From contig NZ_JACIEM010000005.1 in assembly GCF_014196845.1 (NCBI RefSeq), forward strand, positions 62,001 to 126,000: 64,000 nt of DNA. The letters are read 5' to 3'. The notes under the pieces are model-generated. The model saw only the letters and a program-made list of their open reading frames with translations. It made no database searches and had not been told where the DNA came from. Positions 44,024-54,142 of the stretch are shown here, one piece after another; the stretch's first letter is position 1; each line of letters starts with the position of its first letter. A program made the translations under genes and the position numbers. Origin of the DNA: Aurantimonas endophytica. GTDB taxonomy: Bacteria; Pseudomonadota; Alphaproteobacteria; Rhizobiales; Rhizobiaceae.

Positions 44024-44953
44024 TCAGGCGAGCTTGCCGGAAACGATCTCGATCGGGCGTTCCGGATCGCGCGACGACAGGAACGCCGGGCGGGGCGACC
44101 GGGCGGCGAACGGATCGACCACCTTGTTGCTCCAGGCGTTGTAGACGAAGAAGGCGTTGGAGCGCGGGAACGGTGTGATGTTGCCGTTCGAGCCGTGCAG
44201 CGTGTTGCAGTCGAACAGCACGACCGTTCCGGCGACGCCGGCGGCGTAGTCGATGCCATGGCGGCGGGCCATCTCCGACAGGCTGTCGTGGCTCGGAACC
44301 CCGACCTCCTGCTTCTTCAGCGACGTCTTGTGGTTGTCCTCGGGGGTTTCGCCGGCACAGGCAACGAACGTGTTGTGCGACCCCGGCATCAGCATCAGGG
44401 GACCGTTGAGCGCGTCATTGTCGGTCAACAGGATCGAGGCCGAGATCGCCCGCATCCGCGGCATGCCGTCCTCGGCGTGCCAGGTCTCGAAATCGGAATG
44501 CCAGTAGAATTCCTTGCCCGTGAAGCCGGGCTTGTAGTTCAGCCGGCTCTGGTGAAGGTAGACGTCGTCGTCGAGCAGATAGCTGACCCGCCCCGCGATG
44601 CGCGCGTCGCGCGCCAGGCGATCGAAGAGGGCATTCTGCTCGTCGAGCCGGAAGACCGTGCGCACCTCGCTCGAGCCGGGTTCGGTGATGACGTTTTCGG
44701 CCGAAAGCGTCGCCTCGCCGCTGCGCATGCGGCGCGACTCCTCCTGCAGCGCCGTCACCTCGAGCGGCGAGAAGACGTCCTTCAGGACGAGGTAACCGTT
44801 CTCATCGAAACTCTCGGTCTGTTCGCGCGTCAGCGGCGCTTGCGGCGTCCACCGGCCCCAAAAGGTGGGGTCCCTGCGCTCCAGCCACTGCTCGGTCCGA
44901 AGCCGGGTAGGATAGAGATCGTCGTGGCTGTTCCATTGCATGGCGGTACTCAT
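44024..44953 (-). CDS. ectD: Ectoine hydroxylase EctD
   Basis: A 309-residue iron(II)/2-oxoglutarate dioxygenase of the PhyH superfamily. The Fe ligands are in FYWHSDFETWHAEDGMPRMRA (His and Asp, near residues 146-150) and in DCNTLHGSNGNITPF (His, near 250). The EctD signature segment around the first two ligands is intact. The enzyme converts ectoine to 5-hydroxyectoine. It begins 32 bases after the ectC stop. The ATG at 44953 was chosen over a longer frame because conserved sequence starts there. Its presence means the cell can make both compatible solutes. Confidence 0.95.
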   Translation of the reverse strand: MSTAMQWNSHDDLYPTRLRTEQWLERRDPTFWGRWTPQAPLTREQTESFDENGYLVLKDVFSPLEVTALQEESRRMRSGEATLSAENVITEPGSSEVRTVFRLDEQNALFDRLARDARIAGRVSYLLDDDVYLHQSRLNYKPGFTGKEFYWHSDFETWHAEDGMPRMRAISASILLTDNDALNGPLMLMPGSHNTFVACAGETPEDNHKTSLKKQEVGVPSHDSLSEMARRHGIDYAAGVAGTVVLFDCNTLHGSNGNITPFPRSNAFFVYNAWSNKVVDPFAARSPRPAFLSSRDPERPIEIVSGKLA

Positions 44954-44985
44954 GGGAGTTCCTTCCTGCGTTTTTATTCCAAAGA

Positions 44986-45378
44986 TCAGGTGGATTCGGC
45001 GGCCGGCGCGTAGGAGCCGTCGTCGCGGTGCACCTCGCTGCCGCTGACCGGCGGGTTGAAGCAGCACGCCATCACCATCTCCGATTTGGCGCTCAGGCGG
45101 TGCCGGTCGTGCTGGTCGAGGCCGTACATCACGCCAGGGCGGATCTGATGGACCTCGCCGGTCGCCAGGTCCTCGAGCGAGCCTTCGCCCGAGATGCAGT
45201 AGACGCTCTCGAAATGGTGCTTGTAGTGGAAGACGTGGCTGGTGTTCTCGTGGATGCGGGTGATGTGGAACGAGAATCCCATCTTATCCACGGCCAGCAG
45301 CAGCCGGGTCGAATCCCAGCCCTCGGCGGTCACCAGGCGGTCGGTCTGCCGCGCGGCGGCAAGGTCTCTCACGATCAT
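44986..45378 (-). CDS. ectC: L-ectoine synthase EctC
   Basis: A 130-residue cupin protein starting [16 protein letters not shown]. The central segment [49 protein letters not shown] (about residues 47-95) contains the Glu, Tyr and His iron ligands described for EctC. The enzyme closes the ring of N-gamma-acetyl-diaminobutyrate to form ectoine. It lies 13 bases after ectB. Length matches the family (about 130 residues). Confidence 0.96.
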   Translation of the reverse strand: MIVRDLAAARQTDRLVTAEGWDSTRLLLAVDKMGFSFHITRIHENTSHVFHYKHHFESVYCISGEGSLEDLATGEVHQIRPGVMYGLDQHDRHRLSAKSEMVMACCFNPPVSGSEVHRDDGSYAPAAEST

Positions 45379-45391
45379 GGTCGGATACCTT

Positions 45392-46678
45392 CTATTCGGC
45401 AGCGGCGCGGTGGCCGCCCAGAACTTCGTCGAACGCCATCTCGAGGATGTCGAGCCCGGCGGCCCACTGGCGCTGGTGGATGGTCAGGGGCGCGAGCACC
45501 TTGACGACCTCGTCATGGCCGCCCGATGTCTCGATGATCAGCCCCTGCCGGAAGCAGGCCTGGCAGATCGCTTCGGCGACGTTGCCGGTCCCGGTGTCGA
45601 TCCCGCGCATCATCCCCCGACCGCGCAGGGTGAAGCCGTAGGTCGCGGCAATCGCACCGAGCCGATCCTCCAGATACCGGGCCTTCTTCGCGACTTCGGC
45701 CTCGAACGCGCCGTCCGACCAGAATTTCTCGATCGCCGCGGTGGCGGTGACGAAGGCGTGGTTGTTGCCCCGGAAGGTGCCGTTGTGCTCGGCCGGCTCC
45801 CAGATGTCGTGCGCCGGCTTGCACAGCGTCAGCGCCATCGGCAGGCCCATGCCGGAGAGCGACTTGGCCATGGTGATGATGTCGGGGTCGAGCCCCATCT
45901 TCTCGAAGGAGAAGAAGCTGCCCGTCCGTCCGCACCCGGCCTGGATGTCGTCGACGATGAACAGCGCCCCGTGCCGCCGGGCGATCGCCTCGATCTTCCG
46001 CAGCCAATCGGGGGACGCGGCGTTGAGCCCGCCTTCGCCCTGCACGGTTTCGACGATGATCGCCGCCGGCGCGTCGAAGCCGCTCGATGGATCGGACAGC
46101 TGCTTGTCCAGCATGTCCGCCGTATCGATCTCCGGGCCGAAATAGCCGTCGAAGGCAGCCCGCGAGACGCCCGAAAGCGGCGTGCCGGCACCCTGGCGAT
46201 GCCCGGCATTGCCGGTCGCGGCAAGCGCGCCGAGCGTGACGCCGTGGAAGCCGTTGGTGAAGGCGACGATGTTGTTGCGCCCGGTCACCTTGCGGGCCAG
46301 CTTGATCGCCGCTTCCACCGCGTTGGCGCCGGTCGGGCCGGTGAACTGCAGCTTGTAGTCCATGCCGCGGGGCTTCAGCACGACGCGTTCGAAAGTCTCC
46401 AGAAACGCCTGCTTGGCGTCCGTGAACATGTCGAGCCCGTGGGCGATGCCGTCGGCGGCGATGTAGTCGACCAGAGCGGCCTTCAAGTCGGGGTCGTTAT
46501 GCCCATAGTTCAGCGTCGAGCAGCCGGCGAGGAAATCGGTATAGGCGGCCCCCGACTGGTCGTAGAGCGTCGCACCCTGCGCCTTGCCGAAGGTCTTGGG
46601 GAAGCTGCGCGAATAGGAGCGCACCTGGCTTTCGACACGGTCGAATACGGGCGAGAAGGCGGAAATCGTTGCGGTCAT
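45392..46678 (-). CDS. ectB: L-2,4-diaminobutyrate:2-oxoglutarate transaminase EctB
   Basis: A 428-residue class III PLP aminotransferase. Typical segments are [22 protein letters not shown] near residue 48, [23 protein letters not shown] near 115, [21 protein letters not shown] near 235, and the PLP lysine in [16 protein letters not shown] near 264-270. EctB makes diaminobutyrate from aspartate semialdehyde. The ATG at 46678 starts the conserved region; the longer frame crosses the ectA gene. It lies 43 bases after ectA. Confidence 0.95.
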   Translation of the reverse strand: MTATISAFSPVFDRVESQVRSYSRSFPKTFGKAQGATLYDQSGAAYTDFLAGCSTLNYGHNDPDLKAALVDYIAADGIAHGLDMFTDAKQAFLETFERVVLKPRGMDYKLQFTGPTGANAVEAAIKLARKVTGRNNIVAFTNGFHGVTLGALAATGNAGHRQGAGTPLSGVSRAAFDGYFGPEIDTADMLDKQLSDPSSGFDAPAAIIVETVQGEGGLNAASPDWLRKIEAIARRHGALFIVDDIQAGCGRTGSFFSFEKMGLDPDIITMAKSLSGMGLPMALTLCKPAHDIWEPAEHNGTFRGNNHAFVTATAAIEKFWSDGAFEAEVAKKARYLEDRLGAIAATYGFTLRGRGMMRGIDTGTGNVAEAICQACFRQGLIIETSGGHDEVVKVLAPLTIHQRQWAAGLDILEMAFDEVLGGHRAAAE

Positions 46679-46721
46679 GAACACGTCTTTCTTGGGACGG
46701 TAGGTTAAGGGGAGGCCGGGC

Positions 46722-47273
46722 TCAGGCGGCGTCGCGCAGGGAAAGCGCGTCGCGCTCGAAGGGGCCGATCGAGACCAGGTATTCGGTCTCATGCCGGCCA
46801 TCGAAATGGTCGTCGCGCTCGAAGTGCGGCTGGCGGGTGAGATCGGCATCGAGCGAGTTGGCGATCGCGCCGAACAGGGCCCAGGACGCTGCGTTGTCCC
46901 GGGTGATGGTCGAATGGACGACACGGACGCCGGCGCAGGCGTCGCGGGCCAGGACGGAAGCGATCAGCCGCCGCGCCAGGCCCTGGCCCCGCGCCCGCTC
47001 GCTGACGCAGACCTGCCAGACGAAGAGCACGTCGGGGGTCTCGGGTGGAATGTAGCCGGACACCCAACCGACCACCCTCCCGTCGATCTCGGCGAGCGCG
47101 CAGGTCGCCGCGAAATGCGTGCACTGGAGCAGGTTGCAGTACATCGAGTTGTCGTCGAGCCCTGCAGTGTCCTGCACCAGAGCCCAGATCGCGGCGCCGT
47201 CTTCGGGCCGCGGTGCCCGAAGACGGGCATGGGCGTGCTGGATCTTTCGCGGAATCGCCTCTGTCGACTGCAT
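46722..47273 (-). CDS. ectA: L-2,4-diaminobutyrate N-gamma-acetyltransferase EctA
   Basis: A 183-residue GNAT acetyltransferase. The acetyl-CoA binding region VLFVWQVCVSERARGQGLARRLIASVL (about residues 84-110) carries the R-G-x-G-L-A signature, and HSTITRDNAASWALFGAIA follows. The protein opens with LRAPRPEDGAAIWALVQDT and LDDNSMYCNLLQCTHF, hallmarks of EctA. A GTG 42 bases upstream would extend the frame, but it lies inside the GTTAGA operator dyad; the ATG at 47273 with a GGAG ribosome site is therefore preferred. It is the first gene of the ectABCD-ask operon. Confidence 0.93.
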   Translation of the reverse strand: MQSTEAIPRKIQHAHARLRAPRPEDGAAIWALVQDTAGLDDNSMYCNLLQCTHFAATCALAEIDGRVVGWVSGYIPPETPDVLFVWQVCVSERARGQGLARRLIASVLARDACAGVRVVHSTITRDNAASWALFGAIANSLDADLTRQPHFERDDHFDGRHETEYLVSIGPFERDALSLRDAA

Positions 47274-47306
47274 GATTGGGTGGGCTCCAGTGCTGAGAGC
47301 CAGAAT

Positions 47307-47322
47307 GTTAGACACATCTAAC
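47307..47322. promoter_or_regulatory. Candidate EctR operator at the ect promoter
   Basis: Perfect inverted repeat GTTAGA-CACA-TCTAAC, located 34 bases upstream of the chosen ectA start and between the divergent ect operon and ectR. The 16-base length and short spacer fit a MarR-family dimer site. Confidence 0.6.
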
Positions 47323-47459
47323 TAAATGTCAATTGAAGGGGCTGTGATCTGCGCCGGCTTGAGGCGGCCAGATGGCTCATCGAGCCCAAGCTGCAGGCAT
47401 CAGGAGGTGCAGATTTACTTTTCTAATGGCCGAGCGCAGCTTTCCGAATCGCGAAATGA

Positions 47460-47473
47460 TTCGTATCTACGAA
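47460..47473. promoter_or_regulatory. Second dyad near the ectR start
   Basis: Perfect palindrome TTCGTA-TC-TACGAA, 73 bases upstream of the ectR start, followed by AT-rich ACTATATTTTTT. It may be an autoregulatory site of EctR or part of its promoter. Its half-site differs from the GTTAGA dyad. Confidence 0.35.
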
Positions 47474-47546
47474 CTATATTTTTTCGACGTGACATGTCGC
47501 GATCCCGCTTGGGGTCGCTCGATCGAGCAGCTAAGGTGGACAGCTC

Positions 47547-48056
47547 GTGCCCATTGATGGATCGCGCTATTTGGAAGACCGGACCAAGCGTGCCCTGACC
47601 GCGATGCGCAAGATACTGCGCACCACCGAGCTCAATGCGAAGGCCCTGCTGGCCGAGACCGGGCTCACCCCATCGCAGCTGATCTTCCTGCAGATGCTGG
47701 AGGAAGGAGAGGAGCAGACCGCCGGGCATCTCGCGGCCCGCATGGGCATCACCCAGGCGACCGCGACGGTTCTGATCCACAAGCTGGAGGCCCTTGGCAT
47801 GCTGCAGCGTCGCAAGGGCGAGACCGACCGCCGCCAGGTCTGGCTTTCCCTGACGCCGCGAGCCCAGGACATCCTGACGATCGCCCCCGATGGCGTGCAC
47901 GCTCGATTCAACGAGCAGTTCCTGGCACTCGAGGATTGGGAGCAATCGATGCTGATCGCCTCGTTGGAGCGCGTGGCCGCGATGCTCGCGCCCGACCTCG
48001 ACGACGCCGCGCCGATCCTGGAGACCGTACAGTCCTTGGCCCCGGGTACCGTCTAG
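47547..48056 (+). CDS. ectR: MarR-family regulator of ectoine genes (EctR)
   Basis: A 169-residue MarR protein with a central winged helix (about residues 45-110): LLAETGLTPSQLIFLQMLEEGEEQTAGHLAARMGITQATATVLIHKLEALGMLQRRKGETDRRQVWLSLT, where the DRR motif sits in the wing. It is divergent from ectA, the usual position of ectR, whose product represses ect genes at low osmolarity. The GTG start has an AAGGTGGA ribosome site 6 bases upstream. No cysteine sensor is evident. Confidence 0.85.
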   Translation: MPIDGSRYLEDRTKRALTAMRKILRTTELNAKALLAETGLTPSQLIFLQMLEEGEEQTAGHLAARMGITQATATVLIHKLEALGMLQRRKGETDRRQVWLSLTPRAQDILTIAPDGVHARFNEQFLALEDWEQSMLIASLERVAAMLAPDLDDAAPILETVQSLAPGTV

Positions 48057-48059
48057 CAC

Positions 48060-48076
48060 CGCCTTCGGAAGGCGGA
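48060..48076. terminator. Hairpin between convergent ectR and LysR genes
   Basis: A perfect 7-bp stem CCGCCTT/AAGGCGG with a CGG loop, starting 3 bases after the ectR stop. It can act on both strands. Confidence 0.5.
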
Positions 48077-48081
48077 ACCGA

Positions 48082-49029
48082 TCAAAGGTCGGACAGGAGC
48101 GCTGGATGGTCAGCGATTGCCGGGCGACGAGTGAGGATGCTCAACGTCTGCGAGAACGAATTCGCGAACTCGTCCGCGAAGTCCTGGGCAAGCGAGGAAA
48201 CGGGCGAAAAGTTCGGTACGATCATCGACCATTCGAACTTGATCGCCGGAAGGAAGGGGCGGACCTGAAGGTTTCGCCAGGGCAGATGCGACGCGGTGAA
48301 GGGATCGACGATCGCGCAGCCGAATCCCGCGTCGACCATCCCGCAGATGATCATCGTCAGCGGGCTTTCCGTCCGGATCCGCGGGACGCAATCATGGGTG
48401 ACCATGACGGCGTCGAACTTGCGACGGGTTGAGGAGGCAGCCGCCAGCGCGACGATATCCTGGCCGTGCAGATCCTTCGGCTCGATCGATTCGCGTGCCA
48501 GCAGCTTGTGGCCGCGCGACGCGATGAAGACGGCGTCCATCGACGGAAGTTCGTAGGTGGTGATCGCCGAGTGCGGAATGCGTTCGTGGATTATTCCCAG
48601 GTCGCAACGTCCCGTCGTCACCCAGTCCAGAACGGACGGCGAGGTCATCCCGTAGAGCGTGATGTCCACCGCCGGGCGCGCGGAGACAAAGTTTGCGGTG
48701 ACCATGGGCAAGAAGCTGGTGGCAAGCGCGGGTAAGGCTGCGACCCGAAGTTCCCCGCCCCGTCGTTCCAGAATGTCCTTGGCGGCTTTCTCGATCCGCT
48801 CCAGTCCGACGAACGAGCGCTCCACCTCGCGATAAAGCGTGACGCCGTCGGCCGTCGGCAGCAGCTTTCCGCCCCTTCGCTCGAAGAGTTTCAGGCCGAT
48901 CTGATACTCGAGGTCAGCCACCAGGCGGCTGATAGCCGGCTGGGTGACATTGAGAAAATTGGCCGCCTCGGTCGCTGAGCCGCTTAATATGACGGCACGG
49001 AAGGCTTCGACCTGCCTACTTTTCAACAT
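48082..49029 (-). CDS. LysR-family regulator (OccR/NocR-like)
   Basis: A 315-residue LysR regulator. The HTH (about residues 1-60) contains VEAFRAVILSGSATEAANFLNVTQPAISRLVADLEYQIGLKLFERRGG, a pattern close to OccR/NocR regulators of opine catabolism in Agrobacterium. The effector domain (about 90-300) contains MVDAGFGCAIVDPFTASHL. The ATG at 49029 starts the HTH directly; an upstream start would add 6 residues. It is divergent from the second PotD-family importer and amine-oxidase genes and probably activates them in response to the substrate. The OccR-like label is from sequence resemblance. Confidence 0.85.
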   Translation of the reverse strand: MLKSRQVEAFRAVILSGSATEAANFLNVTQPAISRLVADLEYQIGLKLFERRGGKLLPTADGVTLYREVERSFVGLERIEKAAKDILERRGGELRVAALPALATSFLPMVTANFVSARPAVDITLYGMTSPSVLDWVTTGRCDLGIIHERIPHSAITTYELPSMDAVFIASRGHKLLARESIEPKDLHGQDIVALAAASSTRRKFDAVMVTHDCVPRIRTESPLTMIICGMVDAGFGCAIVDPFTASHLPWRNLQVRPFLPAIKFEWSMIVPNFSPVSSLAQDFADEFANSFSQTLSILTRRPAIADHPALLSDL

Positions 49030-49150
49030 GGGTGCGCATCGGATCATCGCTATAACATTGAGTCATCGAGACGACATAAAAACGTATTTGACGAATGGCG
49101 ACAACTCTCGAATGGTTACAGGGTGATCGATTTTTGGACAGGAGTTATCG

Positions 49151-50197
49151 ATGAGCATCAAGCCGCCTCTTTCCCTTCTGGTATCTGCCGCCGTCGTCTC
49201 CCTGGTCGGTGCCGCTCCCGCCCTGGCACAGGACAACGTGCTCTACGTCGCCGCCTATGGCGGCTCCTACGAGCAGTTGATGCGCGAACAGGTCTTTCCT
49301 GATTTCGAGAAGGAGCACGGCGTGCGCATCGAGTACACGGCAGGTAACTCCACCGACACGCTGGCGCGGCTGGTCGCCACCCAGTCCAGTCCCCAGATCG
49401 ACGTCGCCATCATGGACGACGGACCGGCCTACCAGGCCATCGCCCTCGGCCTCTGTTCCGATATCGAGCCGGCTCCCGTCTATGACGAGCTCTACGACAT
49501 GGCCAAGATCAGCGGCAACCAGGCGGTCGGCCTCGGCGCCGTGGCGACGGGCCTGATGTACAACACGCAGTATTTCGAGGAGCAGGGTTGGGAGGCGCCG
49601 ACGTCCTGGGCGGACCTCAAGGATCCAAAATATGCCGGCAAGCTGGTCGTTCCGCCGCTTTCCAACACCTACGGCCTCCACGCCCTCGTGATGGCGGCGG
49701 AACTCGGCGGCGGTGACGAGCGCAATATCGATCCCGGCTTCGAGGCCTTCGTCAACGAGATCGACCCGAACGTGCTCGCCTACGAGGCGTCCCCCGGCCA
49801 GATGACCGCGCTCTTCCAGAGCAACCAGGCGGTGCTGGGCGTGTGGGGTTCGGCCCGCATCAACTCGCTCGCCAATACGGGTTTCCCCGTCAAGATGGTC
49901 TATCCGAAGGAAGGCGCCGTTTCGCTCGGCATCGTCGGTTGCCCCATCGCGGGCCGCGACAACCCGCTGGCCCAGGAACTCCTCCAGTATCTCCTGTCGC
50001 CGGAAGTGCAGGAGCGGGTGGCGCGCGGCTACGGCTATGGCCCCGTCAACAAGAACGCTTCGCTGACCGACGAGGAGGCCGAGGGCATCCCCTATGGCCC
50101 GGAACAGGTCGGAGAACTTCGGGTCATCGACTGGGACTATGTCAATCCGATCCGCGAGGAATGGAACACCCGCTGGACGCGCGAAGTCGAGGGCTGA
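49151..50197 (+). CDS. PotD-family ABC transporter substrate-binding protein (amine/opine uptake)
   Basis: A 348-residue periplasmic protein. The signal peptide ends after AAPALA (about residue 25) and the mature protein starts QDNVLYVAAYGGSYEQLMREQVFPDFEKEHGVRIEY. The middle has QVAIMDDG-like VDVAIMDDGPAYQAIALG and a conserved GVWGSARINSLANTGFPV region. It is the first gene of an operon with an ATPase, two permeases and several FAD enzymes. A strong hairpin follows the stop. The ligand is inferred to be the amine oxidised by those enzymes. Confidence 0.87.
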   Translation: MSIKPPLSLLVSAAVVSLVGAAPALAQDNVLYVAAYGGSYEQLMREQVFPDFEKEHGVRIEYTAGNSTDTLARLVATQSSPQIDVAIMDDGPAYQAIALGLCSDIEPAPVYDELYDMAKISGNQAVGLGAVATGLMYNTQYFEEQGWEAPTSWADLKDPKYAGKLVVPPLSNTYGLHALVMAAELGGGDERNIDPGFEAFVNEIDPNVLAYEASPGQMTALFQSNQAVLGVWGSARINSLANTGFPVKMVYPKEGAVSLGIVGCPIAGRDNPLAQELLQYLLSPEVQERVARGYGYGPVNKNASLTDEEAEGIPYGPEQVGELRVIDWDYVNPIREEWNTRWTREVEG

Positions 50198-50218
50198 CCA
50201 GCGGCGCAAGCCTCAAAA

Positions 50219-50246
50219 GCGTCCCGCCCGGTTCCGGGCGGGACGC
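50219..50246 (+). other. Intergenic mRNA hairpin after the binding-protein gene
   Basis: A perfect 12-bp stem GCGTCCCGCCCG/CGGGCGGGACGC with a GTTC loop, 21 bases after the stop and 24 bases before the ATPase start. No T tract follows. It is likely to protect the binding-protein mRNA or to reduce downstream transcription. Confidence 0.6.
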
Positions 50247-50270
50247 ATCCACTCGAACGGTTGCGTGAAC

Positions 50271-51307
<1,037 letters not shown>

Positions 51308-51311
<4 letters not shown>

Positions 51312-52210
51312 GCACCGTAGCAACAGACGCGGCGTCGCCGGCACCGGCTCGGCATGGCCGCAGCTCCTGGGTGCCGTATGTCCTCAACCTGCCGGCGATG
51401 CTGGTGGTGGGAACGCTCATCCTCGTGCCGCTGGGGATGACGTTCATCCTGTCGCTGCACTCCTTCGGGATGTACACGGGCATCTCGAGCGACGTCTCGC
51501 TGGCCAATTACGCCGAGATCGTCCGGGATCCGTATTTCCACGAGATCTTCCTGCGCACGTTCAGGATCTCGCTCTTCACCACCCTGCTCGCTGCCGCGCT
51601 CGGGGCGCCGGAGGCGTACATCCTGCATCGGATGAAGGGGTCCTGGCGCGCGATCTTCCTTCTGGTGATGCTCGGGCCGCTCCTGATCTCGGTGGTGGCC
51701 CGCACGCTGGGCTGGGCGATGCTCCTCGGCTCCACCGGCGTGATCAACCAGACCCTCCTGGGGCTGGGGATCCTCACGACGCCGATCCAGTTCATGTACA
51801 CCGAGACCGGCGTCGTCATCGCGCTCGCCCACGTCCTGATGCCTTTCATGGTCATCTCCGTCTGGGCCGCGCTGCAGCGGCTGGACCCCCAGGTCGAGAA
51901 CGCAGCGATCTCCCTCGGTGCCACCCCCTTCACGGTCGTGCGACGGGTCGTCCTGCCGCAGATCATGCCCGGCATCCTCACCGGATCGATCATCGTCTTC
52001 GCCCTCGCGGCCTCGGCCTTTGCGACACCGGCGATCATCGGGGGCCGCCGACTGAAGGTGGCGGCAACGCTCGCCTATGACGAGTTCCTGTCGACGCTGA
52101 ACTGGCCGCTGGGGGCGGCAATCGCGGTGCTCCTCCTCGTCGCCAACATCGTCATCATTCTCGGCTGCAACAGGCTGGTCGAGCGCCGCTACTCGCAGGT
52201 GTTCCAATGA
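51308..52210 (+). CDS. ABC transporter permease (PotB-like)
   Basis: A 300-residue permease with six membrane segments. YVLNLPAMLVVGTLILVPLGMTFILSLHSF opens the membrane part near residue 26, and the coupling loop ENAAISLGATPFTVVRRVVLPQIMPGILTGSIIVFALAASAFATPAIIGG is near 197-246. Its length is normal, unlike the PotB-like protein at 30.4 kb. Start and stop both overlap neighbours by 4 bases (ATGA). Confidence 0.92.
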
Positions 52211-53007
52211 ACCGTAACGGTCCCCTCGCGCTGGCCTTCCACGCCTTCGTGGTGATGTTCACGGTCGCGCCGATCCTGATCGTCTGCGTCGTCGCCTTCA
52301 CCCCGAACGGCTATCTCTCACTGCCGACCAGTGGTGTCTCGCTGCGCTGGTTCTACGCCATCGCCGACCGTCCGGAATTCTTCGCCTCGTTTCGCACCAG
52401 TCTCTGGCTGGCGGCGGTCTCCTCGACACTGGCGGTGGTCCTCGCCGTTCCGGCGGCCCTTGCCCTCGGGCGGATGCAGTTCGCCGGCCGCGGCGCGCTT
52501 CTGAGCCTTTTCCAGTCGCCGCTGATGATCCCGCACATCGTCCTCGGCATCGCGCTCCTGCGCTTCTTCAGCGAGACCGGTCTCGGCATCTCCGGCTGGA
52601 CGCTGGTGGCGGGCCACCTCATCGTCGTCTTTCCGTTCGCGCTGCGGCTCATCCTGACGACGTCGATCGGCCTCGACCGGCAGATCGAACACGCCGCCGT
52701 CTCGCTGGGGGCCTCACGCTGGACGACCTTCCGGCGCGTGACGCTGCCGCTGATCCTGCCGGGCGTCGTCTCCGGCTGGATCCTCTCCTTCATCCAGAGC
52801 TTCGACGAGGTGACGATGAGCATCTTCATCTCGACGCCGCACACCACAACGCTGCCGGTCCGGCTGTTTCTCTACATCCAGGACAATATCGATCCGCTGG
52901 TCGCTTCGGTCTCGGCAATCCTCATCGTCCTGACGGTGATCCTGATGGTCGTGCTCGACCGCCTCTTCGGAATGGAACGGCTGCTGGTCGGCCCTGGCCG
53001 CAGCTAA
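52207..53007 (+). CDS. ABC transporter permease (PotC-like)
   Basis: A 266-residue permease with six membrane segments. The coupling loop EHAAVSLGASRWTTFRRVTLPLILPGVVSGWILSFIQSFDEVTMSIF is near residues 160-206, and the segment after it (SIFISTPHTTTLPVRLFLYIQD) is conserved in PotC-like proteins. It overlaps the preceding permease as ATGA and lies 16 bases before the FAD dehydrogenase gene, which places uptake and oxidation in one transcript. Confidence 0.92.
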   Translation: MNRNGPLALAFHAFVVMFTVAPILIVCVVAFTPNGYLSLPTSGVSLRWFYAIADRPEFFASFRTSLWLAAVSSTLAVVLAVPAALALGRMQFAGRGALLSLFQSPLMIPHIVLGIALLRFFSETGLGISGWTLVAGHLIVVFPFALRLILTTSIGLDRQIEHAAVSLGASRWTTFRRVTLPLILPGVVSGWILSFIQSFDEVTMSIFISTPHTTTLPVRLFLYIQDNIDPLVASVSAILIVLTVILMVVLDRLFGMERLLVGPGRS

Positions 53008-53023
53008 GCTCGGACGCATAAAG

Positions 53024-54142
53024 ATGAAACATGATTACGACTTCGCCGTCCTCGGCGGGGGACTGGTCGGCTCTGCCATCGGCTACGGCCTGGTCAAGCG
53101 CGGCCTGAAGGTGCTGATGCTCGACGAGGGCGACGTCGCCAAGCGCGCCTCGCGCGGAAACTTCGCGCTCGTTTGGGTCCAGAGCAAGGGCCTCGGCATG
53201 CCGCGCTATGCGACCTGGACGCGTCGCTCGTCCGACGAGTGGGGCGCTTTCGCCGCCGAGCTGGAGGGCCATGCCGGCTTCTCGCTCGCCTACCGGCGGC
53301 CGGGCGGATACCATCTCTGCCTTTCCGAGGACGAACTCGAGCGCCGGGCGGCCAACATCAACCGCCTGCACAACCAGTCCGATACCGAGCCCTATCGCAT
53401 CGACGTGCTGGATGGCGACGAGGTTCGCCGACACCTGCCGGAGGTGGGGCCGGACGTCGTGGGCGGAACCTACTGCGCGCTCGACGGCGACGTGAATTCG
53501 CTGAAGCTGTTCCGTGCGCTGCATGCCGGCTTCGCCGCGCTCGGCGGGACCTACCGGCCGGGAGCGCTGGTGGACGAGATCGTGCCCGGCAGGGACGGCT
53601 ATGCGCTGAAGACCGCCGAAGGCACGTTCAGCGCCGACCGCATAGTGCTGGCGGCCGGGCTCGACAATCTCCGGCTCGGCAAGATGGTCGGACTGGACGT
53701 GCCGGTGCGGCCGCTGCGCGGGCAGGTTCTCGTCACCGAGAAGACCGAACCCTTCCTCGACGTGCCGCTCTCCACCGTCCGCCAGACGGACGAGGGCGGC
53801 GTGATGATCGGCGACAGCCAGGAAGAGGCGGACGACTACACCGTCATGCGTCCCGGCATCAACGCGGTGATGGCGGACCGGGCGATCCGCATGTTCCCGC
53901 GCCTCGGCCGCCTCAACGTGGTGCGGACATGGTCTGCGCTGCGCGTCTACAGCCGCGACGGCTTTCCGATCTACGAGCAGTCGCCCACCCATCCCGGCGC
54001 CTTCGTCGCCTCCTGCCATTCGGGCGTCACCCTGGCCGCGGCGCACGCGCAACTGCTCGCGAAGCACTTTGCCGAAGGCGTCCTTCCGCAAGATTTCGAC
54101 GCATTTTCCACGAGACGGTTCCATGTTCCAGCGGCTTCCTGA
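53024..54142 (+). CDS. FAD-dependent amine oxidoreductase, beta-subunit-like (DadA/HcnC/OoxB family)
   Basis: A 372-residue DAO-family flavoprotein. The dinucleotide motif DFAVLGGGLVGSAIGYGLVKRGLKVLMLDEGD is at residues 6-37, and the RGNFALVWVQSKG segment near 45 lies where FAD-contacting residues sit in this family. The C-terminal FAD motif region is near 320-350 (SPTHPGAFVASCHSGVTLAAAHAQLLA). The next two genes encode a small [2Fe-2S] protein and an FAD/NAD protein; together these match the alpha/beta/gamma set of octopine and nopaline oxidases, hydrogen cyanide synthase and D-hydroxyproline dehydrogenase. Which amine is oxidised is not known. Confidence 0.87.
   Translation: MKHDYDFAVLGGGLVGSAIGYGLVKRGLKVLMLDEGDVAKRASRGNFALVWVQSKGLGMPRYATWTRRSSDEWGAFAAELEGHAGFSLAYRRPGGYHLCLSEDELERRAANINRLHNQSDTEPYRIDVLDGDEVRRHLPEVGPDVVGGTYCALDGDVNSLKLFRALHAGFAALGGTYRPGALVDEIVPGRDGYALKTAEGTFSADRIVLAAGLDNLRLGKMVGLDVPVRPLRGQVLVTEKTEPFLDVPLSTVRQTDEGGVMIGDSQEEADDYTVMRPGINAVMADRAIRMFPRLGRLNVVRTWSALRVYSRDGFPIYEQSPTHPGAFVASCHSGVTLAAAHAQLLAKHFAEGVLPQDFDAFSTRRFHVPAAS

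Noticed and set aside
47274-47315. GTG start for ectA giving a 197-residue protein
   Set aside because: The GTG is inside the putative operator, has no ribosome site, and the added 14 residues are not conserved-looking.
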